Positions 1 to 9,054 are shown, counted from the first letter of the stretch. The stretch: DNA of 56,729 nucleotides from Acetivibrio straminisolvens JCM 21531 (GCF_000521465.1 NZ_BAVR01000019.1:1-56729); one strand, 5' to 3'. Notes: a model not told the origin generated them from the sequence alone. Translations and numbers: made by a program.

Positions 1-119
1 AAAATTGTTCAAAATCCAGTGGAAACTCACGCAGAATTGCCTTGCTATCCTGTGTTTTCAATGGCCTAATGTACACTGCCAAAGGGCAAAAAACACAGAG
101 AAAGCGAGGAAAAAGCGCA

Positions 120-1019
120 ATGCTTACAACGAGATTTGGAATCGAGGTAGAATTGACGGGGATTACAAGAAAACAAGCGGCAAAAACTGCAGCAGCTTTT
201 CTTGGAGGGAGGGTTGAATCCAGCGGAGATTATTACGATACCCAAAAGGTTATTGCACCGGATGGACGGATATGGAAATTCATGAGCGACGGGAGCATCC
301 GGACTCAGAAAAAGGAAAACGGCAGGATTGTGGCGGCTGGCCGGGAATATAGCGTCGAGTTGGTAAGCCCGATACTGACATACTGCGAAGACATTGAAAC
401 CCTGCAGGAATTGATAAGGAGGCTTCGCAAGGCTGGAGGTTTTGCAAACACAAGTTGTGGAATTCATATCCATATAGACGGTGCAGACCACACACCGCGA
501 AGCATCCGTAATTTTATCAACATTATCGCCAGCAAGAATGACCTTTTCTATAAAGCATTGCAGATTGAGCCGGACAGGATGCGGTTTTGTAAAAAGATGG
601 ATGCGGCACTGGTTGAGAAGATGAATCGGCGTAAGCCCAAAACCATGGCGGCGATTGAGAGCATCTGGTACGAAGGTTACAGCGAAAGCCGAAGCACCCA
701 TTACCATAATAGCAGATACCACTTTTTGAACCTGCACAGCTTTTTTAATGGCAATGGGACAATTGAGCTTCGAGGCTTTAACAGCGAACTTCATGCGGGA
801 AAAATTAGAAGCTACATAGTGCTTGCCCTTGCGTTAAACCATCAGGCGTTAACGCAAAAATGCGCTTCCAGCAAGAAACCACAGGTTGAAAATGAGAAGT
901 TTGCCATGCGGACATATCTCAACCGCATAGGACTTATTGGTGATGAGTTCAAAAACTGCCGGGAGCATCTTTGCAAACACCTTGATGGTAACGCTGCATG
1001 GCGGTTTCGGGCAGCATAG
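120..1019 (+). CDS. Amidoligase_2-like enzyme (phage-associated)
   Basis: A 299-residue protein that opens with FGIEVELTG, the conserved start of Amidoligase_2 proteins, and carries the CGIHIHID motif near residue 114 and GTIELRGFNSE near residue 218. These are the core Glu/His motifs of COOH-NH2 ligases related to glutamine synthetase and gamma-glutamylcysteine ligase. The family is predicted to form amide bonds from ATP, a carboxylate and an amine; the substrate is unknown. The ATG at 120 was chosen over the upstream ATG at 42 because GCGAGGA lies just before it and homology starts there. The next gene encodes a gamma-glutamylcyclotransferase, a pairing known for phage amidoligases that suggests making and breaking a gamma-glutamyl linkage. 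Confidence 0.8.
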   Translation: MLTTRFGIEVELTGITRKQAAKTAAAFLGGRVESSGDYYDTQKVIAPDGRIWKFMSDGSIRTQKKENGRIVAAGREYSVELVSPILTYCEDIETLQELIRRLRKAGGFANTSCGIHIHIDGADHTPRSIRNFINIIASKNDLFYKALQIEPDRMRFCKKMDAALVEKMNRRKPKTMAAIESIWYEGYSESRSTHYHNSRYHFLNLHSFFNGNGTIELRGFNSELHAGKIRSYIVLALALNHQALTQKCASSKKPQVENEKFAMRTYLNRIGLIGDEFKNCREHLCKHLDGNAAWRFRAA

Positions 1020-1080
1020 ATAGACAAGCGCAGGGGTGGATCTCCGCCTCTGCCTTGGTAAATACAAGGAGGATGATACG

Positions 1081-1548
1081 ATGAGCAAAGAAAAAGGAAC
1101 CATATATTTAGCATACGGAAGCAATCTGAACTTAAGGCAGATGGCATACCGCTGCCCAACGGCAAAAATGCTGGGGAGTGCAAAACTCACAGGATACCGG
1201 CTGTTATTCAGAGGAGGGAATGGCGGCGCAGTAGCGACAATAGAAAAACAAAAAGGTGAAAGTGTACCGGTAATGCTTTGGAGAATCATGCCTAATGATG
1301 AGAAGGCGCTGGACAGATATGAAGGTTATCCGCATCTATACCGGAAAGAAACGGTTAAGGTACGTTTCAAAGGGCAGTGGGTACCCGCAATGGTGTATAT
1401 CATGAATGAAGGTAGACCTTTGGGAGCACCGGGTCGTTACTATTACGAGGTGATTCGGCAGGGCTATATAGATGCGGGTTTTGATATTTCGTTTCTCAAT
1501 AAAGCGGTAAGAGATTCAATTTCAGCGGCAGAGAAGTCAGAGGTGTAG
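1081..1548 (+). CDS. Gamma-glutamylcyclotransferase (AIG2/GGCT-like)
   Basis: A 155-residue protein with the family signature YLAYGSNLN at residues 9-17, then MLWRI and LDRYEGYP, where the Glu matches the usual catalytic acid, and a C-terminal YYYEVIRQGYIDAGFD helix. Enzymes of this fold release 5-oxoproline from gamma-glutamyl amines. AAGGAGG at 1069-1075 fixes the ATG at 1081 rather than the upstream in-frame ATG at 1036. It lies 61 bases after the amidoligase and 3 bases before the next gene, so the three are probably co-transcribed. The physiological substrate is unknown; glutathione breakdown is less likely than a phage-specific modification because of the context. Confidence 0.85.
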   Translation: MSKEKGTIYLAYGSNLNLRQMAYRCPTAKMLGSAKLTGYRLLFRGGNGGAVATIEKQKGESVPVMLWRIMPNDEKALDRYEGYPHLYRKETVKVRFKGQWVPAMVYIMNEGRPLGAPGRYYYEVIRQGYIDAGFDISFLNKAVRDSISAAEKSEV

Positions 1549-1551
1549 GAC

Positions 1552-1746
1552 ATGGGTAACGAGAATCTGATAGCTGATAAGATTTATCGGCAGATTATGG
1601 CCATACGGGACAGCGGTGCCTGTAATATGTTTGACTTGCCAAGAGTACAGGAAGAGGCATATAAAATGGGGTTTTATGAATTAGTAGTATTTCTTAATGA
1701 ACACAAGAAAGAATATGCCGAGTTTATCCTGACAGGCAAACGATAA
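1552..1746 (+). CDS. DUF5049-like small phage protein
   Basis: A 64-residue protein with the pattern IYRQIMAIRDSG, then MFDLPRVQ, GFYELVVFL and a final EYAEFILTG. I recognise this as resembling small DUF5049 proteins that sit between cyclotransferase and terminase genes in clostridial phages. It is predicted to be mainly helical, with no signal peptide or membrane segment. Its function is unknown. It starts three bases after the previous stop, with AGAGGTG as ribosome site. Confidence 0.65.
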   Translation: MGNENLIADKIYRQIMAIRDSGACNMFDLPRVQEEAYKMGFYELVVFLNEHKKEYAEFILTGKR

Positions 1747-1800
1747 CGGTTATAACGTAACAAGTTTCATAGAAATCCACTAAGGAGAGGAACTTCATCC

Positions 1801-2147
1801 ATGAGGTTCCTTTTTTCTTGCTCAATTTTAGGAAAGGAGGCGGCAAAGCTGCGGAAGTTAAAACGATATAAACCAACCAAGTTTATGGCGGAAGGTTCTC
1901 GATATGACAAGGAAGCGGCGGATGCCGCTGTTACTTTTATAAACTGCCTGAAGCATACCAAGGGTGAATGGTATGGAATGCCTTTTGAATTAATTGACTG
2001 GCAGGAACAGATTGTCCGGGACATATTCGGAATTTTGAAACCTAATGGATACAGGCAGTTTAACACTGCTATATAGAAATTCCAAAAAAGCAGGGGAAAC
2101 AGCTTGCCCTAGACACGCCTATCCCCACGCCGGACGGCAGTTCGTAG
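1801..2147 (+). pseudogene. terL: Large terminase N-terminus, truncated, with intein-like end
   Basis: Encodes the N-terminus of a phage large terminase: KLKRYKPTKFMAEGSRYDKEAADAA, FELIDWQEQIVRDIFG, then RQFNTA. A one-base loss near 2070 shifts the frame; one frame over, the protein continues as YIEIPKKQGK, the terminase P-loop region, and then reads LALDTPIPTPDGSS and stops at 2147. LDTPIPTPDG resembles the first block of Hint/intein domains. The good ribosome site AAAGGAGG at 1833-1840 is better placed for a CTG start at 1849 than for the ATG at 1801. The rest of the ATPase and the whole nuclease domain are absent, so no functional packaging motor can be made. Confidence 0.7.
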
Positions 2148-2246
2148 GACACTCCCGTCAAAACCGTTGAATATTCCTATTACAGACAAACCCACTTCCA
2201 TATCTGGCTGTGGGAACATATCAATAAAACACTATTCTATTCAGTT

Positions 2247-3917
2247 TTATTGGTTTCGTCTAAATATAACTGTAATCGTTGTACCCTTTCCAGGCTTGCT
2301 CATCAATCGAATCTTTGCATTATGGAATTCGGCACTGTGCTTTACAATAGAAAGGCCCAGACCAGTTCCACCGGTTTCCCTTGAATGGGACTTGTCAATT
2401 CTATAAAAGCGTTCAAACACGCGGCTTTGGTGCTCCCTCGGAATGCCAAAGCCATTATCGGCTACGGTTAGTACAACCTGGTCGGAGAAAGTTTTTACAT
2501 TTACATCAACCTTGCCGTTTTCATAATTGTATTTGATTGCGTTATCACAAAGATTATAGATCATCTCCTCCAGAATTTGTCTAACACCAAAAATGATCGC
2601 GTTATCACCGCCGACTGATAGCTTTATCCGTTTCTGCTGTGCAAGGGAAGATAATCTGCCGACTGTTTCTTTTGCCAATTCCAATAAATCAATCTCTTCA
2701 AAGGGGAGCTGAACATTTTTTTCATCCAGTCTGGAGATCCGTATCACATCTTCTATCAAGTCTATGAGATGCCTTGCTTCGTTGTATATGCGGTCGGAAA
2801 ACTCGGAAATGTCTTCAGGTTTTACCATGCCGCTTTTCATAAGCTCTGCGTAACCTAAAATGGAGGTGAGAGGCGTTTTAAGTTCATGCGACACATTAGC
2901 GGCAAACTCACGGCGCATTTTTTCGGCGGATTGTTTTTCTGTTACATCCAATATAAACAGAATAACTCCTTTGACAACCACTTCATCCTTAACAGGGCTA
3001 GCCAGTAAATTAAAAGAATTTTCACCTATGGCAAATATATCCTCAAATAAATGCCCTCCCATAGCTGTCTCTATTGCCTTTTGAAGAGTTATGCTTCGAT
3101 CAAGTGTTAATATATGCTTGTTAATTATATCCTGAGTACTGACATTGAATATGTCTGCGGCACTTTTGTTTATGAATAATATCAAGCCTTTGTTGTTTAA
3201 AACTATGATTCCCTCTCTAATATTCTCCGTAATTGCATTAAACTCTTCCTTCTGCTCTTTCAGTTTTTTGAACTGACTTTTAATCTGATCATTCTGCTTA
3301 GCCATGCGAGTTAGCAATGGAGATAATTCGTCATAGACATCATTGGACAACGGATCCTCCAAATTTAAGTTGTTCAAAGGAAAAATGATTTTTTTCGTCA
3401 ACAGATTGGCAATGATCATAGTCAGCAAGATAACCATCAATGTAATTAAAGCGACATACGGGAAAAAACCTAAAACAGATTTAAAAACACTATTCGTTGT
3501 GGTTGATACTCTCAGTACTGTGCCGTCATTAAGTCGGACAGCCCAATAAAAGGTCTGAGTTCCTAGAGTTTTAGAAAGGTGAACTGCTTCACCAAATCCG
3601 TTTTTCAACGCATCGGCAATTTCCGGCCTATTGAGGTGATTTTCCATCTGTTCTGCATCAGTGAAATTATCAAACAAAACAGTACCGTCACTTGCTACCC
3701 AAGTGATTCTGCTGGAGTTTTCTTGATCAGCAAAGCGGGAAAAGAACTCTTGTCCGATTAGATTGTAAGCGGATGATATAAAAATGGCTTCATTCCTGAT
3801 TTCTTGCTGCATCCTGAGATAGAATGCCCGGTACATCACTCCGGTTATAAGAAACGAGGTAAGTAAAATAGTTGTAAGGGCCAATACCAGCATGCTTTTA
3901 TAAATACTCTTTTTCAT
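2247..3917 (-). CDS. phoR: PhoR-type sensor histidine kinase
   Basis: A 556-residue membrane kinase. TM1 is near residues 8-29, an extracytoplasmic domain follows to about 150, and TM2 is near 152-175 (FFPYVALITLMVILLTMIIANLL). A PAS domain spans about 230-330, the HisKA box carries HELKTPLTSILGYAELM with the phospho-acceptor His, and the ATPase shows NLCDNAIKYN, DNGFGIP and GGTGLGLSIVK. Its ATG overlaps the TGA of phoB. As the last gene of the pst operon it is best read as the phosphate-starvation sensor that controls PhoB through PstSCAB and PhoU. It is intact, unlike several neighbours. Confidence 0.93.
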   Translation of the reverse strand: MKKSIYKSMLVLALTTILLTSFLITGVMYRAFYLRMQQEIRNEAIFISSAYNLIGQEFFSRFADQENSSRITWVASDGTVLFDNFTDAEQMENHLNRPEIADALKNGFGEAVHLSKTLGTQTFYWAVRLNDGTVLRVSTTTNSVFKSVLGFFPYVALITLMVILLTMIIANLLTKKIIFPLNNLNLEDPLSNDVYDELSPLLTRMAKQNDQIKSQFKKLKEQKEEFNAITENIREGIIVLNNKGLILFINKSAADIFNVSTQDIINKHILTLDRSITLQKAIETAMGGHLFEDIFAIGENSFNLLASPVKDEVVVKGVILFILDVTEKQSAEKMRREFAANVSHELKTPLTSILGYAELMKSGMVKPEDISEFSDRIYNEARHLIDLIEDVIRISRLDEKNVQLPFEEIDLLELAKETVGRLSSLAQQKRIKLSVGGDNAIIFGVRQILEEMIYNLCDNAIKYNYENGKVDVNVKTFSDQVVLTVADNGFGIPREHQSRVFERFYRIDKSHSRETGGTGLGLSIVKHSAEFHNAKIRLMSKPGKGTTITVIFRRNQ

Positions 3918-4588
3918 GCCTTTCCTCCGATCTTATAGCCAACCCCTCTCACCGTCTCAATAATCGCTCCCGCTTCTCCAAGCTTCTGCCGCAGGGTACG
4001 GATATGCACATCCAAAGTACGAGTTTCGCCTTCATATTCATATCCCCATACTTCCTCCAGGAGCTTATCCCTTGTCAGCACAATGCCAGCATTTTCCATC
4101 AAATATTTCAGAAGCTCAAATTCTTTGAACGTAAGAGCAACCTCTTTCCCGTCTGCTATAACAACATGCTTGTCAATATACATCGTTAGCTGTCCAACAG
4201 ATATTTCAGATGAATTACTTACATTTCCTGATCTTCTGAGAACTGCTTTGACACGGGAAAGGAACTCCATAATACCAAAAGGCTTGGTAATATAATCATC
4301 TGCTCCACTGTCCAGCCCTAAAACCTTGTCATATTCTGCGCTTTTTGCAGTAAGCATGATTACCGGAATATGCCGTAGTTTCGATGATGCCTTTAGTTTT
4401 TTCAATATTTTAATACCATCTTCGCCGGGCAACATGATATCAAGCAATACTAAATCGGGTAGCTTATTTTCCAATTCTTTATAAAATGGCTCAGCTTTGT
4501 CAAAACCAATAGCTTCATAACCAATGGATTTCAGTGCATATATGACAAGCTCCCGAATGCTTCTATCGTCCTCTACACAATAGATCAT
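3914..4588 (-). CDS. phoB: PhoB/PhoP-type response regulator
   Basis: A 224-residue OmpR-family regulator. The receiver domain shows VEDDRS near the start, the phospho-acceptor in LVLLDIMLPGEDG, and conserved Thr and Lys in PVIMLTAKS and DDYITKPFG. The C-terminal winged helix contains LTFKEFELLKYLMEN and RTLDVHIRTLRQKLGE, which contacts DNA. ATG 4588 was chosen because GGAGGAAG precedes it and the start overlaps the phoU stop; a longer form from 4633 would add 15 unlikely residues. It would bind the Pho boxes upstream of pstS, making the operon self-regulated. Confidence 0.93.
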   Translation of the reverse strand: MIYCVEDDRSIRELVIYALKSIGYEAIGFDKAEPFYKELENKLPDLVLLDIMLPGEDGIKILKKLKASSKLRHIPVIMLTAKSAEYDKVLGLDSGADDYITKPFGIMEFLSRVKAVLRRSGNVSNSSEISVGQLTMYIDKHVVIADGKEVALTFKEFELLKYLMENAGIVLTRDKLLEEVWGYEYEGETRTLDVHIRTLRQKLGEAGAIIETVRGVGYKIGGKA

Positions 4589-5235
4589 TGTTCTTCCTCC
4601 ACATGCTTGCCGGTAATGGAAAATACGACCCATTCTGCGATGTTCGTAGCATGATCACCTATTCGTTCGAAGTATTTGGAAATCATTATCAGGTCAATAG
4701 CAAATTCGCCATTTTCAGTATCTTCATTAATCAGCCTAATCATATCCGCTTTTACATCATTAAACAGATTGTCTACTACATCATCGTAATCTATTACCGC
4801 TTTTGCAAGTTTTAAATTCTGTTGGACATACGCATCAATACTGTCGGTAACCATTTTTATCGTAGCCTTTGCCATGTCTGCTATATGACTTGTGTTATTT
4901 GCAGCCTTTATATTTGCAAGCATGATAATTTCTGAAATATCTGCAGCTTGGTCTCCAATTCGCTCCATATCTGTTATCATCTTTAGAGCAGAAGAAATCT
5001 GCCGCAAATCCCTGGCAACCGGCTGATACTGGAGAAGCAATTTGAGACAGATGCTTTCAATCTCCTTTTCCTTATGGTCTATGTCCTCATCTGTAGTTAT
5101 TACTTTTTTGGCAAGTTCTATATCTCCGTTGATAAGCGCTTTTGTTGCACTTGCTATGGCTTCTTCGCACAATGCACCCATCTGTATCATCTGAGTCTTT
5201 AAAAGGTCCAGTTGTTCATCAAATTTATTTCTCAT
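4585..5235 (-). CDS. phoU: Phosphate transport regulator PhoU
   Basis: A 216-residue all-helical protein with two PhoU repeats: [20 protein letters not shown] and [13 protein letters not shown] in the first, [19 protein letters not shown] in the second. These D/E-rich ERIGD motifs bind metal clusters in known PhoU structures. PhoU couples the PstB transporter to the PhoR kinase and represses the regulon when phosphate is plentiful. The ATG follows GGGAGG and overlaps the end of pstB; the gene's end overlaps the phoB start. It appears complete. Confidence 0.95.
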   Translation of the reverse strand: MRNKFDEQLDLLKTQMIQMGALCEEAIASATKALINGDIELAKKVITTDEDIDHKEKEIESICLKLLLQYQPVARDLRQISSALKMITDMERIGDQAADISEIIMLANIKAANNTSHIADMAKATIKMVTDSIDAYVQQNLKLAKAVIDYDDVVDNLFNDVKADMIRLINEDTENGEFAIDLIMISKYFERIGDHATNIAEWVVFSITGKHVEEEQ

Positions 5236-5982
5236 TACCCAACCTCCCGGTTATATAGTCCTCTGTGCGTTTATCCTGTGGCATATAGAACAGTTTCTCC
5301 GCTCTTGCATATTCTATCACTTCTCCATTTAAAAAAAATGCTACGCTATCTGCAATGCGTACAGCCTGTTGCATATTATGGGTAACTATAATAATAGTAT
5401 AATCATTCTTCAACTCAACAACAAGGTCTTCGATTTTGGATGTTGAGATAGGATCCAAAGCTGACGTAGGTTCATCCATCAATAAAACTTCCGGCTGTAC
5501 CGCCAATGCCCTCGCAATACAGAGTCTTTGCTGCTGACCACCAGAGAGTTCCAAAGCACTCTTTTTTAAGCGGCTCTTTAATTCATCCCATATTGCGGCC
5601 TGCCGGAGCGACCGTTCCACTATATCGTCCAGTTTAATTTTTGATTTTATGCCATGTGTACGTGGCCCGAATGCCACATTATCATACACACTCATAGGAA
5701 AAGGATTGGGCTTTTGGAAAACCATTCCCACCCGTTTTCGCAGTAGGTTGATGTCTATATCACCATAGATGTTCTCGCCGTCAAGCAGAACCTTACCAGT
5801 TATCCTGCAACCTTCAACAATGTCATTCATTCGGTTCAGGCATTTTAAAAGCGTAGATTTTCCGCAGCCTGATGGCCCGATAAAGGCTGTAATCTCATTT
5901 GCTTTTATATTCAGGTTGATTTTTTTCAGCGCTTGAAATCGCCGTAATATAAATCCAGATTTTCTATATGAATTTTGTCCAT
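5225..5982 (-). CDS. pstB: Phosphate ABC transporter ATPase PstB (one-base frameshift)
   Basis: The ATPase of the high-affinity phosphate importer, with Walker [10 protein letters not shown], signature LSGGQQQR, Walker B VLLMDEP and H-loop [10 protein letters not shown]. In the sequence as given the N-terminus is scrambled: the ATG at 5982 starts [16 protein letters not shown], a normal PstB start, but a base is missing in the A run near 5935-5938 before [10 protein letters not shown]. Adding one base gives a normal protein of about 252 residues. A start at 6016 in the other frame gives an unnatural N-terminus. It overlaps phoU at its end. Confidence 0.92.
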
Positions 5983-6097
5983 ATCTTTTCCTTTTTACCT
6001 CCGTTTCTTCCGGCAATTAAAGTCTGGTATCCAGCGGCTTGTATATGATATCTGGTCCCTGGTATCAAGAATCGCCTGGTGCCTTTCAAATAGCGCC

Positions 6098-6973
6098 TTA
6101 GACTTTTGACAGTTTCTTTGATATAAACCCTGCGAGGCAGTTAATCAATACCACGATTATAAACAGTATTACAGCAGTTGCATAAGACTGGTCTACATAC
6201 AACCCTTCGCTGGTAAGTGCGTACATATGAACCGATAATGTTCGGGTAGAATCAAACAGAAAATCGCTGCCCTTTGGTATTTCAGCTACAGTTCCAGCCG
6301 TATAGATTAACGCGGCGCTTTCTCCTACAATCCTTCCGATGCCCAGGATGACGCCGGCCAAAATGCCAGGCATTGCAGAGGGTAAAACGATTTTAAATAC
6401 AGTCCTTAGCTTTCCTGCGCCCAGCCCATAACTGCCTTCCCGATACGAATTAGGAACTGCTTTTAATGCTTCCTCAGTGGTACGCATAATAAGTGGCAGA
6501 ATCATGATTGACAGTGTGAATGCCCCTGCCAGGAGAGACATTCCCCAACCAAGAGCGGTTACAAAGAACAGCAAGCCAAACAGACCGTAAACGATTGACG
6601 GAATCCCTGACAGTGTTTCGGCAGTAATTCTGATTATGCTAACCAACTTGTTGCCTTTTTTTGCATATTCAACCAGATAGATAGCAGAAAAAACTCCTAT
6701 AGGTGCTGCAATCAGCAGCGAAATGAGCGTCATGATAACCGTATTAATTAAAGCCGGCATCAGTGACACGTTTAAGGTGTTGTATTCCCACTGAAACAAT
6801 TCAGGCTTGATATTGGGTATTCCCTTGATCATGATATACCCAATCAAAAAGAGCAAAATACCTATCGTAAGAATAGTTGATAGCATTACTAAAAGGGATA
6901 GAACCAGCGATATAGGATTTCGCTTATAAGCCTTGAGCTTTTGCATATATGATCGTTTGTTGATGGATTCCAT
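6098..6973 (-). CDS. pstA: Phosphate ABC transporter permease PstA
   Basis: A 291-residue permease with about six membrane segments and the binding-protein-dependent transport motif EALKAVPNSYREGSYGLGAGKLRTV, the loop that docks on PstB. The segments ILLFLIGYIMIKG, NTVIMTLISLLIAAPIGVFS and GIPSIVYGLFGLLFF are typical of PstA. Its ATG overlaps the TGA of pstC (ATGA at 6973). The C-terminus ends in LINCLAGFISKKLSKV. Together with PstC it forms the membrane channel. Confidence 0.95.
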   Translation of the reverse strand: MESINKRSYMQKLKAYKRNPISLVLSLLVMLSTILTIGILLFLIGYIMIKGIPNIKPELFQWEYNTLNVSLMPALINTVIMTLISLLIAAPIGVFSAIYLVEYAKKGNKLVSIIRITAETLSGIPSIVYGLFGLLFFVTALGWGMSLLAGAFTLSIMILPLIMRTTEEALKAVPNSYREGSYGLGAGKLRTVFKIVLPSAMPGILAGVILGIGRIVGESAALIYTAGTVAEIPKGSDFLFDSTRTLSVHMYALTSEGLYVDQSYATAVILFIIVVLINCLAGFISKKLSKV

Positions 6974-7826
6974 CAGCCAGTCCTCCTTTTAAGCAATGAC
7001 AGTAACAAATTTATAATAAGAATGAATACAAATAGCACAACACTTGTCGCGATCAGAGCCTCTCTATGTAACTCCGCAGCATAGCCCATTTCATTTATTA
7101 TATTGGCTGTAAGTGTTCTAACGCCTTTCAACAACCCGGCAGGCATTCTTGCCTGGTTTCCTGCAACCATGATGACTGCATGGTCTCTCCTATGGCTCTG
7201 CCTATCCCTAAGACTATAGCAGCCATGATACCGGATTTTGCTGCCGGAAGAATTACAAAAAAGATGCTTCTCTCGTGACTTGCACCGAGAGCCAGCGCAC
7301 CCTCATAATAACTTTGGGGTATGGCTCTGATTGCTGATTCGCTTATACCTACAATCGTAGGCAGAATCATGATGCCTAAGAGAATGGATGCCGCCAGCAT
7401 GCTGTTGCCATCACCCCCAAAGGTATCGCGGATAAAGGGTACTATCACTACAAGCCCGAAAAATCCGTATACTATGGAAGGAATACCTGCGAGCAAGTTT
7501 ATGGCAGGTTTCAAGATGCGGTAAAGCTTTGAGGGACAATAATGGGCCATGAATACAGCTGTTAAAATTCCTATGGGTACTCCGATGACCGCAGCGCCGG
7601 CTGTTACATAGATGCTTCCCAGGATCATGGGTAAAATACCAAATGAAGGAGGCGTATTATTCGGTTTCCATGTTGTGCCCATCAGAAAATCAAATATTCC
7701 GATCTTAGTCATAGCAGGGATACCATTTATAAATAGAAATAAACAAATAAGCGTGACAGCCAGAATGGATGTGCAGGCTGCTGCAAAAAATATTGCTTTC
7801 ATTATGCTTTCTTTGTATTTTGTCAT
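6973..7826 (-). CDS. pstC: Phosphate ABC transporter permease PstC (one-base frameshift)
   Basis: The partner permease of PstA, with PIGILTAVFMAHYCP, LLAGIPSIVYGFFGLVVIVPF and the PstB-docking loop SAIRAIPQSYYEGALALGAS. The reading frame breaks at GIGRAIGETM near 7179: restoring one G gives AVIMVAGNQARMPAG, the standard continuation, which runs in the next frame to the stop that overlaps pstA. The corrected protein has about 284 residues. One base lost in a short run in an otherwise perfect gene suggests a sequence error, though real inactivation cannot be ruled out. Confidence 0.92.
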
Positions 7827-7895
7827 AGATACTTAACCCCTTAAAAGCCAGAATGTGCGTCTCATCCAGCAAATGCTCCGCTGGCTTGTTTTATC

Positions 7896-8750
7896 TTACT
7901 TAGCAACCTCATTCCAAGAGGTAATTTCTCCTTTGAAAATACCTTTAATTTGGTCACTTGTCAGATTACTTACCGGGTTTTCCTTGTTTACAATGATAGC
8001 AAGACCATCCATGGCTATAACTGTTGGCTTTAACTTCTTCAATTCGCTCTCCTTCAATTCTCTGGATGCCATACCAATATCGCATGTTCCTTCCATAGCT
8101 AATTTCATTCCCGTTGTGGAATCACTCGCCTGTATTTCAATTTCTGCATTGGTATTCACTTTCAAATAAGCCTCTTTTAACTTCTCCATGAGCGGTGTTA
8201 CCGAGGAAGACCCAGCTATTACTATTTTACCGGATGGCTTCGTACTGCTGTAAGGGCCTTTTTCTGATGCAGCAATATAACTATTTTCTTCCACGACCTT
8301 TTGTCCGTCACTGCTAAGGATAAAGCTGATGAAATCCTGTGCCAGTTCGCTGATGTCATCCCTTGTTGCAATATTAAAAGGCCTGAAAACCTTGTAAGTA
8401 TTGTTTTTAATATTTTCAACAGTGGGTTCTATTCCATCAACTTTAACTGCTTTGACAGTATCATTCAAAGAACCCAGGGAGATATACCCTATGGCGTTCT
8501 TATTGCCGGCTACTGTGGTCATTACGATGGAAGTACTGTTTACTACGATTGCTTCGTCTGTTGTATTATCTACCTTATTCCCATTTGCATCCTTTTCTTC
8601 AATTCCAAAAAGTTCAATAAATGCTCCTCTGGTGCCCGAACCATCTTCCCGGGAAACAACTACAATTTCATTACCACCTCCAGTTGCACAGCCTGTAAAA
8701 AAGAGTGCCAGTATGGTTACGGTCAATACAATTCTTTTCATCTTTTTCAT
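7896..8750 (-). CDS. pstS: Phosphate-binding lipoprotein PstS, halves in swapped order
   Basis: A 284-residue lipoprotein with signal peptide and lipobox ending at Cys21 (LFFTGC). The phosphate-site motifs are all present but in unusual order. SREDGSGTRGAF and VAGNKNAIGYISLGSLND, which lie in the C-terminal half of classical PstS, come first (about residues 32-115). IAGSSSVTPLMEKL, DIGMASRELK and LAIIVNKENPVSNLT, normally N-terminal, come last (about 175-280). The chain ends at ITSWNEVAK, where a classical protein would continue into the VSREDGSG block. This is a circular permutation and not a truncation, since both lobes are complete. First gene of the pst operon, with GGAGG ribosome site. 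Confidence 0.9.
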   Translation of the reverse strand: MKKMKRIVLTVTILALFFTGCATGGGNEIVVVSREDGSGTRGAFIELFGIEEKDANGNKVDNTTDEAIVVNSTSIVMTTVAGNKNAIGYISLGSLNDTVKAVKVDGIEPTVENIKNNTYKVFRPFNIATRDDISELAQDFISFILSSDGQKVVEENSYIAASEKGPYSSTKPSGKIVIAGSSSVTPLMEKLKEAYLKVNTNAEIEIQASDSTTGMKLAMEGTCDIGMASRELKESELKKLKPTVIAMDGLAIIVNKENPVSNLTSDQIKGIFKGEITSWNEVAK

Positions 8751-8823
8751 AACGTTTTTTCTCCTTTTCCTCCAGTTTATTTACAATTCAAATATTACAG
8801 CAGAATAGTAAAATCTAAAGGCA

Positions 8824-8846
8824 GGTTAAGGTTAAATCTATGTAAA
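8824..8846 (-). promoter_or_regulatory. Candidate Pho boxes upstream of pstS
   Basis: Read on the minus strand this stretch is TTTACA, five bases, TTAACC, TTAACC, resembling the TT(A/C/T)A(C/T)A repeats bound by Firmicute PhoP/PhoB. It lies about 75 bases before the pstS start with a TACTAT-like -10 about 15 bases downstream. Binding by the operon's own PhoB is an inference. Confidence 0.45.
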
Positions 8847-8993
8847 ATTCAAAGAGAGGTTGATTACTGGCGGGCATATAAAATCCTGCAAAAGATGCTT
8901 AAAGCGGGACTAATTTCAGAGGAAGAATTCGATAAAATCGACAAGTTAAATCTTAAAACTTTTTCGCCGATGTATGCACAGCTTATGGCCTAA
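8838..8993 (+). pseudogene. SHOCT-like small protein, start codon lost
   Basis: The frame reads IQREVDYWRAYKILQKMLKAG, then LISEEEFDKIDKLN and FSPMYAQLMA before the stop. This is the small SHOCT-type protein that precedes recombinase modules in many Clostridia; the family usually begins MTK-Q. Here ATG at 8840 is followed by TAAAATTCAA, so about two bases (one codon partly) are missing and no in-frame start with a ribosome site remains. It overlaps the candidate Pho boxes of pstS. Either a decayed gene or another indel. Confidence 0.55.
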
Positions 8994-9054
8994 TTGGCTT
9001 GCTATTAGCGGCACACAGAGGTAACATGTCACATACCCAAAGGAGGTGAAAACA

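Larger units (their letters stand above)
120..2147 (+). mobile_element. Prophage remnant (amidoligase to terminase start)
   Basis: Four plus-strand genes in tight order (amidoligase, cyclotransferase, DUF5049-like protein, large terminase) resemble the block found just upstream of DNA packaging genes in clostridial phages. The terminase breaks off after its P-loop region and no portal, capsid or tail gene follows, because the convergent pho operon begins at once. The left end lies outside the window. The remnant reading is an inference from gene content and truncation. Confidence 0.65.

Noticed and set aside
5..217. Short frame at the left edge
   Set aside because: It overlaps the amidoligase in another frame, has no ribosome site and no family resemblance.
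66..794. Long antisense frame against the amidoligase gene
   Set aside because: It mirrors a well-recognised coding gene, and its protein shows no domain or plausible start.
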